A stretch of DNA of 64,000 bases from Aquatica leii (GCA_035610365.1 CM069432.1:166592035-166656034); one strand, 5' to 3'; counted from the stretch's first letter, positions 47,341 to 58,833 are shown. Notes: generated by a model not told the origin, from the letters alone. A program made the numbers and translations.

Positions 47341-47775
47341 AAAACAATATCAGCATAATAGATACACATATAAAACTTCGTGCTGTGTGTAAAACTAAAA
47401 AAAATAATATATTCTTGTGCATTTTGTGTTCATATAAAACGTAGTTTAACGTTCAAGTCAAGCAGAAGGTCTGTTTTATAAAGGCATTGCCATAAGACAA
47501 GATCTCTATATTATTACTTACTGATGTAAGAAATAATAGAGCTACTATTATATGAGCAAGACGTGTAAAACAAAGAGCAAAGATTGATTGCATGCGCTAT
47601 AAATAAAGTTATTTAATTGACTTCAATCAAGTTGACATAAAGTGGATGTTTTGTCAAACACGGTTTGCTGTCATTTTCGATTAGTCTTGCATGTTTGGTT
47701 TTTGTTATTATGTTGCATTATTTTATTTCAAACTTTGATACAAGGTAAAACATTATGCTCGCAGTCTCGCCAAAT
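47341..47775. other. AT-rich sequence, no gene seen
   Basis: May hold the 5' end of Gypsy-2, but no terminal repeat could be matched. The frame at 47642-47851 overlaps the start of the next relic only at its end. Confidence 0.4.
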
Positions 47776-48840
47776 GGTGGTTAATTTACTTACATACTTT
47801 AAACAAGAAAAAAATAATGGAGGTCCTTTGATTCTATTAACGCCTGTTTAAAAGGTAAGCTAAAGAAAGAAATGATTAACTTGCATTAGAATATATTATT
47901 TACAGAGAATTGCAACAGCATTCGGCATAAGCTTAGCTTCTGCGTATAAAATCTAAACACAAATCGAACCCGGTGTTATCAAGTTCTGGAAAAAAAAAGC
48001 GACAAAACAATTCAAAAACTGTAGAATTTTCAAAAATGACTCTAAGAAACACATTGTACATGATGTACACAACAGTAAGTTCCGATAAAAACAGCCTTCA
48101 TAATTTTTCTAAATAAATATTTTTTTTTAGAACAACATGTGTTTGTGGATTCCTTAAATAGCGAACTCAAACATAAACATATTTTGTTAAGTGATCGCAC
48201 TTTAAATAGAACTTTGCATGAAATTGGCTTGAAATTCAAGAAAGACGATCACCGTAGATCCTTAATGGAAACATTACGTATAGCCATTATGATAAATAAA
48301 ATAAAACCTAAACTTAAAATTTCCATGTGAATAGTTTTTATGGATGAAATTTAAATATTTGCTAAAGGAAGTATAGGATAGTGGCAAGATGATAATTTAA
48401 AAAGTGTACGTAAACCTAAGGGCTACCATAGAAAACGATTTATTGTCGTACATGCTGGTACAAAATTTGTATTTGTAAAAAATGCTTTGTTATTGTTTTC
48501 ATCTAAATCGCAGCATGAAGATTATCATAGAGTGAAACGTTTAAAAATAGATTGTGGAACGATTACTTAATAATTTGAAAGAATCATCAATTACAGTGTT
48601 AGATAAGGCATCATATCATTCCATGTTACTAGAAAAATGCCTTCGTTAAATCCGAATTAAAATTCTTGACTAAATAAAAATAATATTTCGTATGATGCTA
48701 ACATGTTTAAAAGTGATTTACTTGCCATAGCTAAACAGCACAAGAAAGAAAATAAAATATGAAGTGGACGAACTGTTACAACAAGAACATGAAGTGCTAC
48801 GACTATCACCCTATCATTGTGAGTGAGTAATGCAATACGC
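47776..48840 (+). pseudogene. IS630/Tc1-like transposase relic with two introns
   Basis: Exon 1 ends VVNLLTYFKQEKNNGGPL...PV, a stop, K. Intron 47855-47905 (GTAAGC...ACAG) is followed by RIATAFGISLASAY and VLSSSGKKKRQNNSKTVEF with MTLRNTLYMMYTT; intron 48075-48130 (GTAAGT...TTTAG) by LLSDRTLNRTLHEIGLKFKK. The nuclease follows in broken frames: VFMDEI (first Asp), KSVRKPKGYHRKRFIVVHAG, VKNALLLF, VLDKASYHSMLLEKC (second Asp) and VLRLSPYHCE at about 48800, where similarity stops before the third acidic residue. DDE transposases of this type cut and paste DNA. It has the same intron positions as 15520-16060. Confidence 0.75.
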
Positions 48841-51271
48841 AAGTCTCACACTTTTCATTTTGTTCATAATTCGATAAAATTAATCTTCCTAGAATACAAG
48901 TCATTTACAGAAAAAATTTAAAAATTTTATTAACAGAGTTATAAACAAAACAATTTTGTTATTAATGCGAGGCTAGAAAACGTACCTAATAAGAAGACTA
49001 CTAATGTGACGTCAGTAGCGTGCAACTTCAGTCTGTGCTTCATTCGAAACTGAAGGTTTATCTAGATTAAACGCTTCTTCTGCGAAATCATTCACCCTCC
49101 TAACATTCACAAGATGGTTTTACACTTTCTTCGTATGTCTACTAATTTTATAAATTTTATGTTTGACCCAACTTGATCTAAAACGGTTTTTTTCCAATAA
49201 CAAATGATTGAAGTAAAAGCTGATTCCTCCGACCGAGACATTTAATATCTTTAATTGTATTGTTGTTTTCATTAATTTTGCTTATGACTGAATAGGTTTT
49301 AGTCGCACTTTGTATTCAGGCAAACGCGTCCACAAACAATACATATAATACCTTCTTTTTTCACCTGGACGTATCCTACGGACAAATCTCCATATTTTTC
49401 TCTTTTATTTTAAAAATAGTGTAGATTATATAATACATGCCCTTGACTGTCGTTCCCGGTTCATATAAACAGTGGTATCAATTTTGTGTTTCAATAAAGA
49501 GGGTATTCTCAAAAATGACTTTTTTGCACGAATCAGTTAAATTCATATTTGTAACCCGTATCGTAAACCGTAGGTACGTAGACTATAGAAGTTGATCTTT
49601 GAGACAAAATTTTCTCAATGTTTTCACTTGTATGTATGTAAAGTTTATGATTCAGTTTTTCTTTTAATTAATTCTATTACACAAGATAATAAAAGTGCGA
49701 GAAAATATTTAGTTGTTTCTGAGAAAAATGTATAAAATGGACTGTTTTTATGACACCTTCGCACATTTTTTGGTGCTTGAATCTTTGTCGGGTTGTTACT
49801 GTATCCTTCAATAAATATAAATGCATATTTAGAGAATTTGCGTTGATTGTAAAATAGAAGTTTGTCTAAATATTATAGTTATCTTATAAATTTAATTTTA
49901 CCGAACTGTTGAAATACCAGAAAAACTGGACGTAAAATGAATAAGTTCATATAACATTTATATATCAATACGTGGTAAAATTGTATCTGTCAGTTTTTTG
50001 AAACACCGTTTCAATGTTGCAGATTAGAAACAATACTAAAAGAATAAGTAAGTGAAATATATGCCACTATTTACGAGCCCTCCTTAATGCAAGTACGCAA
50101 ATTAAATATTTTAGCGAGCTACTGACGTCAAGCCAATTAAAAACGTTTTACTTTGCGCGTAAAATATTTAAACTATTTATAGATATTTTAAAGCCGTTAA
50201 GTGATATTTTCCAAAAATTCTTTCGTTGGTCTAATGTGACTTGAAAAAGTGAAATCAATGTAGAATGAAGCACTACCATAGTGTACTTCTGAAGTATTAG
50301 AAACGTGCGTGATTCATACAAAAAACTAAACAAGAGTGGTATAACTGAGAAAGTTATTAGACATTACAGTGGAACCAATGAGGTTTATAGTGTTTTTCTA
50401 TTTTGGTACAAACAAGTATTTAAAGAACTCGTTTGAGTTGTCTAAAGTAATACTATATAGCACCCGAACTGTGGTTTTGTTAGATTCGCAATACTAGATA
50501 GTTGACAATTAAAGTAGCAATCCCAAGGATAGTAAATTTAGAGGATTGCTCGATCACTCTATTTATTCTGCCGAGGTCATGTGGCGCGCTGACGTCACAC
50601 GTACACCTCGCTCTCGATAGTTTTATTTCTGTATTACGATGCACGTTAAAAGGCTTCTAAATATTTTATTTCAGTAAATTTGGCAAGTTCTGATTTAATA
50701 AGCAATGGCAATAGTGTTCATAATTGAAATATTTTTGTTATTAATGGGTTTTGTTTAAAATAATTTCTACAAGTAAGAAATTACGTTTAAACGTAATAAA
50801 ACGTTAAATTTTATTCACTTGAACGGTAGAAAACCTCCACAAAAAATTAATCTCGTTTGTTATTTGATGCATTAATTTTTTTATTGAACGATAAAAATAG
50901 CTTTCTTTGACTAACTTTGGGGTCGTTTTTTAAACTTTGGTATCGTGCGCTAAAATGATTCCTTAAGAAACTAGTCCTTTAATATACTATTTCGAAACTG
51001 AAGGTTTTTTTTAAAACCAATTGTTACTCAAGATGTTGTTCGTTTCGTTGTTTTATGTATCAATATTACGTTTTGTAATCTGTATTATTCATGACTTAAC
51101 TGTGTTTAAACGTTTTTGCATTTTAAATTACTTATCTAGAGTTAAATTCTTAATGGTGAAATCGGGCCTAAGTGATTTGATTTCACAAAAAAATGTAATG
51201 ACTACATGTTTAAATCTAAATGTCACTTTAATAAATATAAGTAATCCAACATAAACAAATTGCACTCGTTT
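48841..51271. other. No gene called; possible decayed coding on minus near 49.1-49.9 kb
   Basis: Between about 49860 and 49180 the minus strand has readable fragments in changing frames (TTRQRFKHQKMCEGVIKTVH, VYDTGYKYEFN, KYGDLSVGYVQVKKEGIICI, VCGRVCLNTKCD). They look protein-like but match nothing I can name. The rest is AT-rich without features. Confidence 0.35.
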
Positions 51272-51275
51272 TTAA

Positions 51276-53595
51276 CCCTTAATCGGTATCGTCATTTTTA
51301 GCAACGTAACTGGTATCGTCGGGTCCGTTCAGAGCCGATTGTTTAAAAATCACAATGACAGTTATAAAACTTTTGCAAACTATTTTAGTGCTTGAATTTG
51401 ACATTATAGATACAAATACAAGCTGTATATACAAAAACAACAATATTTTTTTAATTCGTTTTTATTTTAAAAGTGAAAAACAAAATGAATGCATTTTTCT
51501 GCTAACACTTTGTAACGTCTACGAAAAAAATAGAAAAAACTTAAACTTAAAATTTTTATAAATTTTTTTTAACACAATTGCAATGACAAATAAACAAAAC
51601 ATGATTTCCAACAAAAATAAAATTATTTTTTCCATACATAACGATATCTGCAATGACGATTAATTGCACTTGGAGCAGACAAATTTATTAGAACTATGTC
51701 CTTTACAAACATGATTTCTACAATTGCTGCATATGTTTCGTTGTTTATTGTCGCTGGTTGAAGGACACAAGTAACATCTACGTCGTTTCCGTTGTTGAAG
51801 ATTCACATTTTCATTGGGATGATCTACATTGGCTTCTTGAGGGATATCTGTCAATCGACCAAGTTGTAAAATGAAATCTCGTCTGCATAAAGTTGTGTTC
51901 ACATTATTTGGAGTAGCTTTGTATAAAACAAATGAATTTACTGAACCTATATTCATTAGGGCATACCATATTGCACAAGGCCATCTTCTAGTTCTTCGAT
52001 CCGTATTGAAAGAAGCACATTTCTGGTCAAGTGCATCTACACCAGCTTTAGTGATATTGTAGTCTAATATGATATCAGGTTTATTTGACATCTTGTCTAC
52101 TTTATTGTCATGGTGCAAGGATGAAAGTAACAACACGTATTTATTTGGCTTTGCCACATAAGAAACAAGAGTTTTAGTGCCAGTAACAAAAGTAGATGTA
52201 TCTATTGGATTTTTTTGTTTGATCTCACATATTCTGGTATTTCCCTTTTATTTTTACGAATAGTACCAAGATACGTCAATTTGTTTTTCTGAAGTTTGTC
52301 AACTAATTGTATAGAAGTAAACCAGTTGTCACCAGTGATATTTCTGTTTGTGTTTTTAATTGGTTCAATCAATGTCAATACTGTAGATGTGGGAATTGAT
52401 AGTTTATGTATCTTCTGTTGTGTTGTTTGTACTTTTCCAGTATATACAAATGCGTTCAAAAGATAATGTGTTTTAGAATCACATAGGCACATAATTTTCA
52501 GTCTATACTTATTAGGTTTGCATTTCATATACACTCGAAATGCACACATTCCACGGAATCCTTCAAGCATCTCATCCACAGTAAGATTTTCTTCGGGACT
52601 GTAGCATTTCTTGCAATTTTCTATAAAGGCGTCAATAATTTGTCGTATAGGATATAATCTGTCAGTATTTCTTTGGTCTCTGGTTCTCATGAGGTCAAAT
52701 CGTAAAGCAACTAATAAAAATGAAAATCTTTTTAAGGACATTGTGGCACGAAATATGTCTCTTCCGGTAGCATCTGTCGCAAATAGGCTCTCAACGTCTT
52801 CGTGATTTGACTTGAATATTGAAGTAAGATATAATAAATCTAAAAACCCCTTCATTTCGACAGCGTCAGTGTGATTCACGCAAGAGGATGTTTCACCATA
52901 GTTAGACAATAAATCAAAAATTTTTTCATTTGTGCATTGAACTATAATATCTATCATATCATCAGTTATAAGAAGTGACCAATAACCCATTGGTGTGTTT
53001 TGAGCTACACTTTTTGCATACTGGTTTAGCCTTGGCAGATGCATAATGATATTATGAGCTCTGGTACGACCGATTGCAGAAAGATTTTTTAACCATTTAT
53101 ATCTATTTTTACCATAGACATAACCCTTCGTGTCACATGCATTGCTCTGTTGAGTTATACTTAAAGGAATATCTACATTACTAGACGATGCAACGTAGAT
53201 GGCATCCTGATTTTCAACATTTTTTGGTTCATGATCATATTCTTCATCAGAATCATGATCAGAATCGTCAGTTGGAGCATCACTTATATCCCGATCATCG
53301 TCAAGTAAAAATTGTTCTCTTACCTTTTCTTCAGTGTAACGTTTTCCATCAATAAGAATACAATCCATCTCAAGAAAAAACTAACGTAACCGGTATCGTC
53401 GGGCCCGAACGGACCCAAAAGTCATGAACTACACCACACGGAATATCTCAGCGTACTGCCAACATACATAAACGTTCGACATGCTATTTGATGAGAACTC
53501 ACGAAGCCGTAACCGCGTACGCGTCGATACAACCAAAATATAGCGACAATTGTAAGGCGCCGGGTCCGAATGGACCCGATGATACCGGTTAAGGG
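51276..53595 (-). mobile_element. piggyBac-type DNA transposon, near complete
   Basis: TTAA target duplications lie at 51272-51275 and 53596-53599. The TIRs begin CCCTTAA: 51276-51293 and the complement of 53578-53595 agree at 16 of 18 positions. Subterminal copies of GGTATCGTCGGG with flanking AACGTAAC occur at 51303-51323 and 53383-53403, and a third inverted copy at 53562-53586. The transposase lies between on minus. The element is 2320 bp, the usual size. Confidence 0.93.
51660..53368 (-). pseudogene. piggyBac transposase, one frame break
   Basis: The first frame, 53368-52202 (388 aa), has an acidic N-terminus ([15 protein letters not shown]), the piggyBac nuclease start ([16 protein letters not shown]), [12 protein letters not shown] (first Asp, residue 265) and [12 protein letters not shown] (second, 347). 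The second frame, 52157-51660, has PNKYVLLLSSLHH, KAGVDALDQKC (third Asp motif) and the C-terminal cysteine-rich finger (CYLCPSTSDNKQRNICSNCR, CSKC). The two parts are separated only by a one-base phase change in a run of seven A (plus 52210-52216). Full family length and all motifs are otherwise present. Such enzymes excise and insert at TTAA. Confidence 0.92.
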
Positions 53596-53599
53596 TTAA

Positions 53600-54646
53600 T
53601 ATTTATTTTAATCTTAGTAATAAAGTGAAAAATAATTTTGAAGGTTAAATGTGTTGTGACTTGGTTGTGATAGTAAAATTAAAATTCTTATAGGTACCAA
53701 CTAACCAGGATAGCGAACACTGAATTTGTAATTGTAACTAATAAACTACCACGTAATTTGACTAGTGCGTCAATCTTGATTCACATGAATACGATGATGA
53801 CGTAGGAATCTTCCCTTATGGCAAGGACGTTATAACTACATTATTATTTTTTTAATTCGTCGCTAAATTGTTGTGATCTTGTAAGAATTAGGTACTGTGG
53901 TAAAACCGTATTTAATAAAAATCAATCAACGATATTTTTTAGTTGTTAGAAAAATTTTACTTAAATGAACTATATGTACATACCAATTTCTAGTGGCCAT
54001 GTATGAGGAACACTACATATAGCTTTGGAATAGTACATGTATAAAATACCTAATTAACTTGCAATTTATAGTTCTTGTATTAATAAGATTTATTATAATT
54101 GAAAAGATATAAAAATAATGTTTCTAATTTATTTGTACCTCCCTATAAATGCCTTTTTTTTGTTTTGTGGCGGCAGCTTAGAAGTTTTAATGTATTACAA
54201 AAATTCTAATTTAACTATTTATTAAGTTATAATATAAATTTTATTAAATAGTTTACTTTTTGAATTGGAAATGTGGAAATAAATATATATTAAAAAAAGA
54301 AGAAACAAAACCTTGTTGCAAACTGTGCAAAAAATATGGTTGTCATTAATGGTTTTAAAATCGGTTTTATTTTTAGTCCACTTGTTGAGAAGAACGGATT
54401 TATTCGCACTTTGTTTTGGTATTTTCATATACTTCTGATGAACAATTCAATAAAAAATTGAATAAGACAAAACTAAATGCTAGTTTTCTCTTCAATATTT
54501 AACAACACATGGTTTTACGGAATCAAATCAATAAGTTCACTCCGATTCATAAAAACTAAAAACGATTTCACATTGAGAATTTTAGTAATAGACTACTCGT
54601 TATTACTTTTTAGTCAGGTAATTATTTTTAATTTTTTTTTTTTTTG
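53600..54646. other. AT-rich sequence, no gene seen
   Basis: Contains poly-T runs and no supported frame. It ends at the BEL-4 target duplication ATTAG (54647-54651). Confidence 0.55.
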
Positions 54647-54651
54647 ATTAG

Positions 54652-55038
54652 TGTTGTTAATTTAGAATAAGTTTTTATACAATTATGTAAATATTGTTAG
54701 AAAAGTTTTTTCATTATTTCATTTTATTCTTTTGCACCTGCTCTAGCCTTTAGTTCATTGCTGGGGTGGGATATACCTGAAACAGGTCCCCTTTGTGAGT
54801 TAACCCGCACTTTTAGTTTTTCAATTTCAACAGTCGTGTTTAAAAAATGTAATAGCATAAGTAATTAAGTTAAATTCATGTATTTTAAGACAATAATAAA
54901 AAGTGTGTTTGTGTAATAAATTGTTTTACGTAAATGTAGCCTTACAATTGCATTAGTAAAAAAAGAAAGGTGTAGCTCGAACCAGCTACCATCAGAGCTA
55001 TCGAGGTTTTATTACTACAATTTTCCAATTCAAAAACA
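54652..55038 (+). repeat. BEL-4 5' LTR
   Basis: 387 bp, start TGTTGTTAATTTAG, end CAAAAACA. It contains a tRNA-Tyr-like block on the minus strand at 54975-55006. Confidence 0.96.
54975..55006 (-). other. tRNA-Tyr-like fragment inside the BEL-4 LTR
   Basis: On minus: CCTCGATAGCTCTGATGGTA followed by GCTGGTTCGAGC. This resembles the 5' end and D-arm of tRNA-Tyr joined to its T-arm, the anticodon arm being absent, and includes box A- and box B-like motifs. The same block is in the 3' LTR at 60900-60931. Confidence 0.55.
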
Positions 55039-55057
55039 TGGTCTTCGATGCCGGATT
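55039..55057 (+). promoter_or_regulatory. BEL-4 primer binding site
   Basis: TGGTCTTCGATGCCGGATT directly follows the LTR. It equals the tRNA-Tyr-complementary site of BEL-3 apart from one missing and one extra base. Confidence 0.7.
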
Positions 55058-55599
55058 TCAAGAAATTGCAGAATAAACGTTACAAAAATTCCAGTAATTA
55101 GATGATCATTTTACAAGGAATGCGATTGCAAAGTGCAAACCAGACTTGGAGACAATAGAAGCTGCATCCGGATTAGGGTCAGGTATGAGTTGTTTCCTTT
55201 TACCTCCTTTACGAGTAACCGAATTCCTAAAAACGTTTCATTGAAATTCTATTTTTAAAAATTTACAGTTAAGCCTTATTTGTTTTTAGAGGATATTTTA
55301 CATATTAGAAATTACAGTACTAACTAGCATCTTTTTATTAAGAATTACAGATATCTCGATTGCATTATTTTATTTATCATTTACAAAAATTACCATGCTG
55401 ACAAACGATTTGAAGTTATATTTTTAAGAAAGAAAAAAAAAACTATTTGCTTTCACAAATTTTCATTATTTCGCAAATGTTTAAGTAAAAAACATTTCAA
55501 ATTACAGATACATTGTCTATATTCGGTTGACAGCTTTGTTACGAGTATACCTACATTTCATTATTTATTTCCATTTTATTTCAATTTTGCAAATTCAAA
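55058..55599 (+). other. BEL-4 leader
   Basis: 540 bp between primer site and gag start, AT-rich, with no ORF of note. A GGTATGAGT donor-like site at about 55182 and ATTACAG sites near 55350 and 55506 could allow splicing, but nothing confirms it. Confidence 0.5.
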
Positions 55600-58500
55600 A
55601 TGGCCAATAACAAAGAAAAGGATACTAAACGTTTAATTGCTAAACTTGAATTGTTATTGGGTGAATTAAATGATTTCACTGAATTTACAAAGGTTGTTCA
55701 ACCCGAAGAAACGGACCCATTTATATGGGAACAATTAGCGTTCAGGCTGGATCAAATAAAACTTATCCCCACGGAATACCGTGCATTATCTGCAGATGCC
55801 ACAATAATATCTTTAAGCAGTGAAAATATACTATCATTTTCAGATTTTCAATCAAATTACTTTCGTGCAGTTGCACAAGCTTCATTGTTATTAAAAAATA
55901 AAGATAAAGAGCAGCAAAATATCGCTGATCAATCAGGTAGCGGTCTTAATTCCAGCTTTATAAATCATAATTCAAATGCAAAACTCCCTGTACTGAACAT
56001 TCCAGTATTTTCAGGCCATTACACTGATTGGTGCAGTTTTTTCGAATCTTTTTCAGCTTTAGTAGATAACAACCCTAAATTATCAGAGGTAGAAAAAATT
56101 TATTATTTACAGAACTCTCTAAAAAATTCTGCCAAGGATATCGTTCAGGAGTTAGGTGCTACGGCGGCAAATTATCAAATAGCTTTAAATATGCTCAAAG
56201 AACGCTACCACAACGAAAAATTAATAATATTTTCCCATTTGGAAGCGATCTTTGAAACTCAAAAAATAAACAAAGAATCCTCCAATGAGCTTAGAAAATT
56301 ACATGATAACATTACGCGTCACCTTCGCGCGTTAGACAATTTCAAATTAAGTGACCAGCAATTCAAAGCTGCAGTTATCGCTTACATAATTCGAGCAAAG
56401 GTTGACCCGCTTACAGCTTCTGAATACAGTAAATTTAAAATTAAAAATATCCCTACTATTGAAGAAACGCATAAGTTTCTTACTTCCAGGTGCGAAATCT
56501 TGGAAGATGTTTTGCCAAATTCCGCTAAGATTCATACAAATCAAGCCGGAAATTCGAATAATAACAAAAATAAATTCCAAGGCAACAAAGGTAATATCAA
56601 ACAATCATTCATGGTCGCAAACAATGGTAATTATTCTTGCACCTTATGCAGAGAAAATCATTTGCTTTATGCATGTCCTAAATTTTTAGCTTTCACTGTA
56701 CAGCAAAGGTTTGACAAAACCAATGAATTAAAAATTTGCAAAAATTGCTTAAAACATAGCAATCAGTCAAGGTGCACTTCAAAATCTAAATGTAAACACT
56801 GTCAAAGGGCACATAATAGTCTTTTATGTTTTACAAAGTGTTCCAATCCCAAACCTACGCCAAATATTAATGAGGTTCAATCAAATGAGTACAGTGCTCC
56901 TTCTACTTCAAATGCTTCACATTCCGAAACTACCTTAGCTTGTGCAAGTGTGCACACAAATCAAGTTTTACTCTCCACGGCAATTGTTAAAGTAAAAACT
57001 AATGACAATAAATGGATTCATGCTAGGTGTCTTTTGGATTCAGGATCACAATCCAATTTCATTTCCAGTGATCTCTTATCTAAACTAAAGCGTACTCCCA
57101 CTCCGGTAAACATATCAGTAATCGGTATAAATGCGAGTGCTTCCCAATTAACGGGCGCTGTAACAATTAAAATTGCATCCTTGCATAATAACTTTGAAAC
57201 TGAACTTTCTTGTTTAGTTATTAAAAAAATTACAGAAAACCTTCCAATAAAGAGTTTCAGCAATTCAAACATTGCCATTCCATCTAATATTAAATTAGCT
57301 GATGACAAATTTCATAAATCAGCTTCAGTGGATGTTCTACTTGGCGCGAGTCATTTTTACACTTTAATGTGCATAGGTCAAGTTTCATTAGGTAAGCAGA
57401 AACCAATCTTGCAGAAAACTCTTCTTGGCTGGGTAATATCGGGTACTCTTGTTTCTCGAACTAATCATCCAAACACTAATTCAGATGCCAACGTATTTTA
57501 TGCGAACTGTGCTACTAGCAACTCCTTTCTAAACTCTGATGACCCCCTTCATGATTCGATCACCAAGTTTTGGCAGACTGAAACGATTGAACCCAAAAGC
57601 AAATTCTCATTGTTATCTAGAGAAGAGAAATTTTGTGAAACTCATTTCGCTAAGACTATCTCTCATGACCAAGACGGAAAACTCGTCGTATCCATTCCAT
57701 TCAATTGCAAGCTTTCTCAATTGGGCGATTCCAAACAGCGAGCCTTAGATCGTTTCTATAATCTAGAGAAGAAATTGTCTAAGGATGATTTTCTTCGCGA
57801 ACAATATTCTAAATTCATACGCGAATATGTTGAATTAGGTCATGCCACTAAAATTTCCAGTGAAGACGAAGACGCATCAACAAACAATGGTAGAGTCGTT
57901 ATTTCAACACTTGATGGCAACTTGTGCATTAACAGTATACCAAGGTTTTTCCTTCCACATCATGCCGTGATTAAGTCAAATTCCCTTACCACAAAATTAC
58001 GTGTAGTATTTGATGGCAGTGCCAAATCTGATACAAATATCTCCATAAACGATACTCAAATTGTTGGCCCAATGCTTCAAGATGATCTTTTTTCTATTTT
58101 GCTACGGTTTTGCCAACACAAAATTGCACTCACTGGCGACTGCGAAAAAATGTACAGAATGATAAATATTCAGCCACAATTAAGAAAATTCCAATGCATT
58201 TTTTGGCGTGATCAACCAAACGATCCCATCGATACTTATCAGTTAAATACCGTTACTTACGGTACAGCTTCCGCCAGTTATCTGGCTACTAAAACTTTAC
58301 AATATTTAGCCAATCAATACCAAGAAACATTCCCAAAAACTTCCAATGTTCTTAGATCCTGTTTTTATATGGACGATTTACTTTACACTGCGGAAACAGT
58401 ACAAGAAATTCTTCAGGTAAAGGACGAATTAACCCAAATTCTTTCATCTGTCGGCATACCCTTAAGAAAATTTTTATCCAATGTTCCAGAAGTCTTGGAA

Positions 58501-58833
58501 GGTTCTTCTAATTCCGATACTTCTTTTTTAAGTATTCCACTTAGCGAACGGTCCAATGCAAAGGCACTTGGTCTTTCTTGGAATGCCATATCAGATACCA
58601 TTTATTACTCTATTACATTTAAAAACACTGGTCCTTCTAATTCCAAGAGAACCATACTTTCAATGGTATCTCAGTGCTTTGACCCCCTTGGGCTTCTATC
58701 TCCGGTTATAATCACCGGAAAGATTCTGATACAAAAATTATGGGAACTGAAGCTTACCTGGGACGAATCTGTACCACACATTATCAACTCCGAATGGAAT
58801 CAAATTCAGGCATTTCAGCGTCTAACATTTTAA
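55600..58833 (+). CDS. BEL-4 Gag-protease-reverse transcriptase polyprotein
   Basis: This uninterrupted 1077-aa frame starts MANNKEKDTKRLIAKLELLL. Gag (1-330) includes LPVLNIPVFSGHYTDWCSFF and YYLQNSLKNSAKDIV. Knuckles at about 347-410 read CTLCRENHLLYAC, CKNCLKHSNQSRC and CKHCQRAHNSLLC. The protease active site CLLDSGSQSNFISS is near 478-490. DUF1758-type sequence (VDVLLGASHFYTLM) and the linker follow, then RT from about 785 (TKLRVVFDGSAKSD, LTGDCEKMYRMINI) with YMDD at 58366-58377 (residues 923-926). It ends in the A17-type block (SQCFDPLGLLSP, LTWDESVPHI) and terminates at QRLTF where RNase H should begin. Host protein is excluded by the flanking LTRs. Confidence 0.95.
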   Translation: MANNKEKDTKRLIAKLELLLGELNDFTEFTKVVQPEETDPFIWEQLAFRLDQIKLIPTEYRALSADATIISLSSENILSFSDFQSNYFRAVAQASLLLKNKDKEQQNIADQSGSGLNSSFINHNSNAKLPVLNIPVFSGHYTDWCSFFESFSALVDNNPKLSEVEKIYYLQNSLKNSAKDIVQELGATAANYQIALNMLKERYHNEKLIIFSHLEAIFETQKINKESSNELRKLHDNITRHLRALDNFKLSDQQFKAAVIAYIIRAKVDPLTASEYSKFKIKNIPTIEETHKFLTSRCEILEDVLPNSAKIHTNQAGNSNNNKNKFQGNKGNIKQSFMVANNGNYSCTLCRENHLLYACPKFLAFTVQQRFDKTNELKICKNCLKHSNQSRCTSKSKCKHCQRAHNSLLCFTKCSNPKPTPNINEVQSNEYSAPSTSNASHSETTLACASVHTNQVLLSTAIVKVKTNDNKWIHARCLLDSGSQSNFISSDLLSKLKRTPTPVNISVIGINASASQLTGAVTIKIASLHNNFETELSCLVIKKITENLPIKSFSNSNIAIPSNIKLADDKFHKSASVDVLLGASHFYTLMCIGQVSLGKQKPILQKTLLGWVISGTLVSRTNHPNTNSDANVFYANCATSNSFLNSDDPLHDSITKFWQTETIEPKSKFSLLSREEKFCETHFAKTISHDQDGKLVVSIPFNCKLSQLGDSKQRALDRFYNLEKKLSKDDFLREQYSKFIREYVELGHATKISSEDEDASTNNGRVVISTLDGNLCINSIPRFFLPHHAVIKSNSLTTKLRVVFDGSAKSDTNISINDTQIVGPMLQDDLFSILLRFCQHKIALTGDCEKMYRMINIQPQLRKFQCIFWRDQPNDPIDTYQLNTVTYGTASASYLATKTLQYLANQYQETFPKTSNVLRSCFYMDDLLYTAETVQEILQVKDELTQILSSVGIPLRKFLSNVPEVLEGSSNSDTSFLSIPLSERSNAKALGLSWNAISDTIYYSITFKNTGPSNSKRTILSMVSQCFDPLGLLSPVIITGKILIQKLWELKLTWDESVPHIINSEWNQIQAFQRLTF

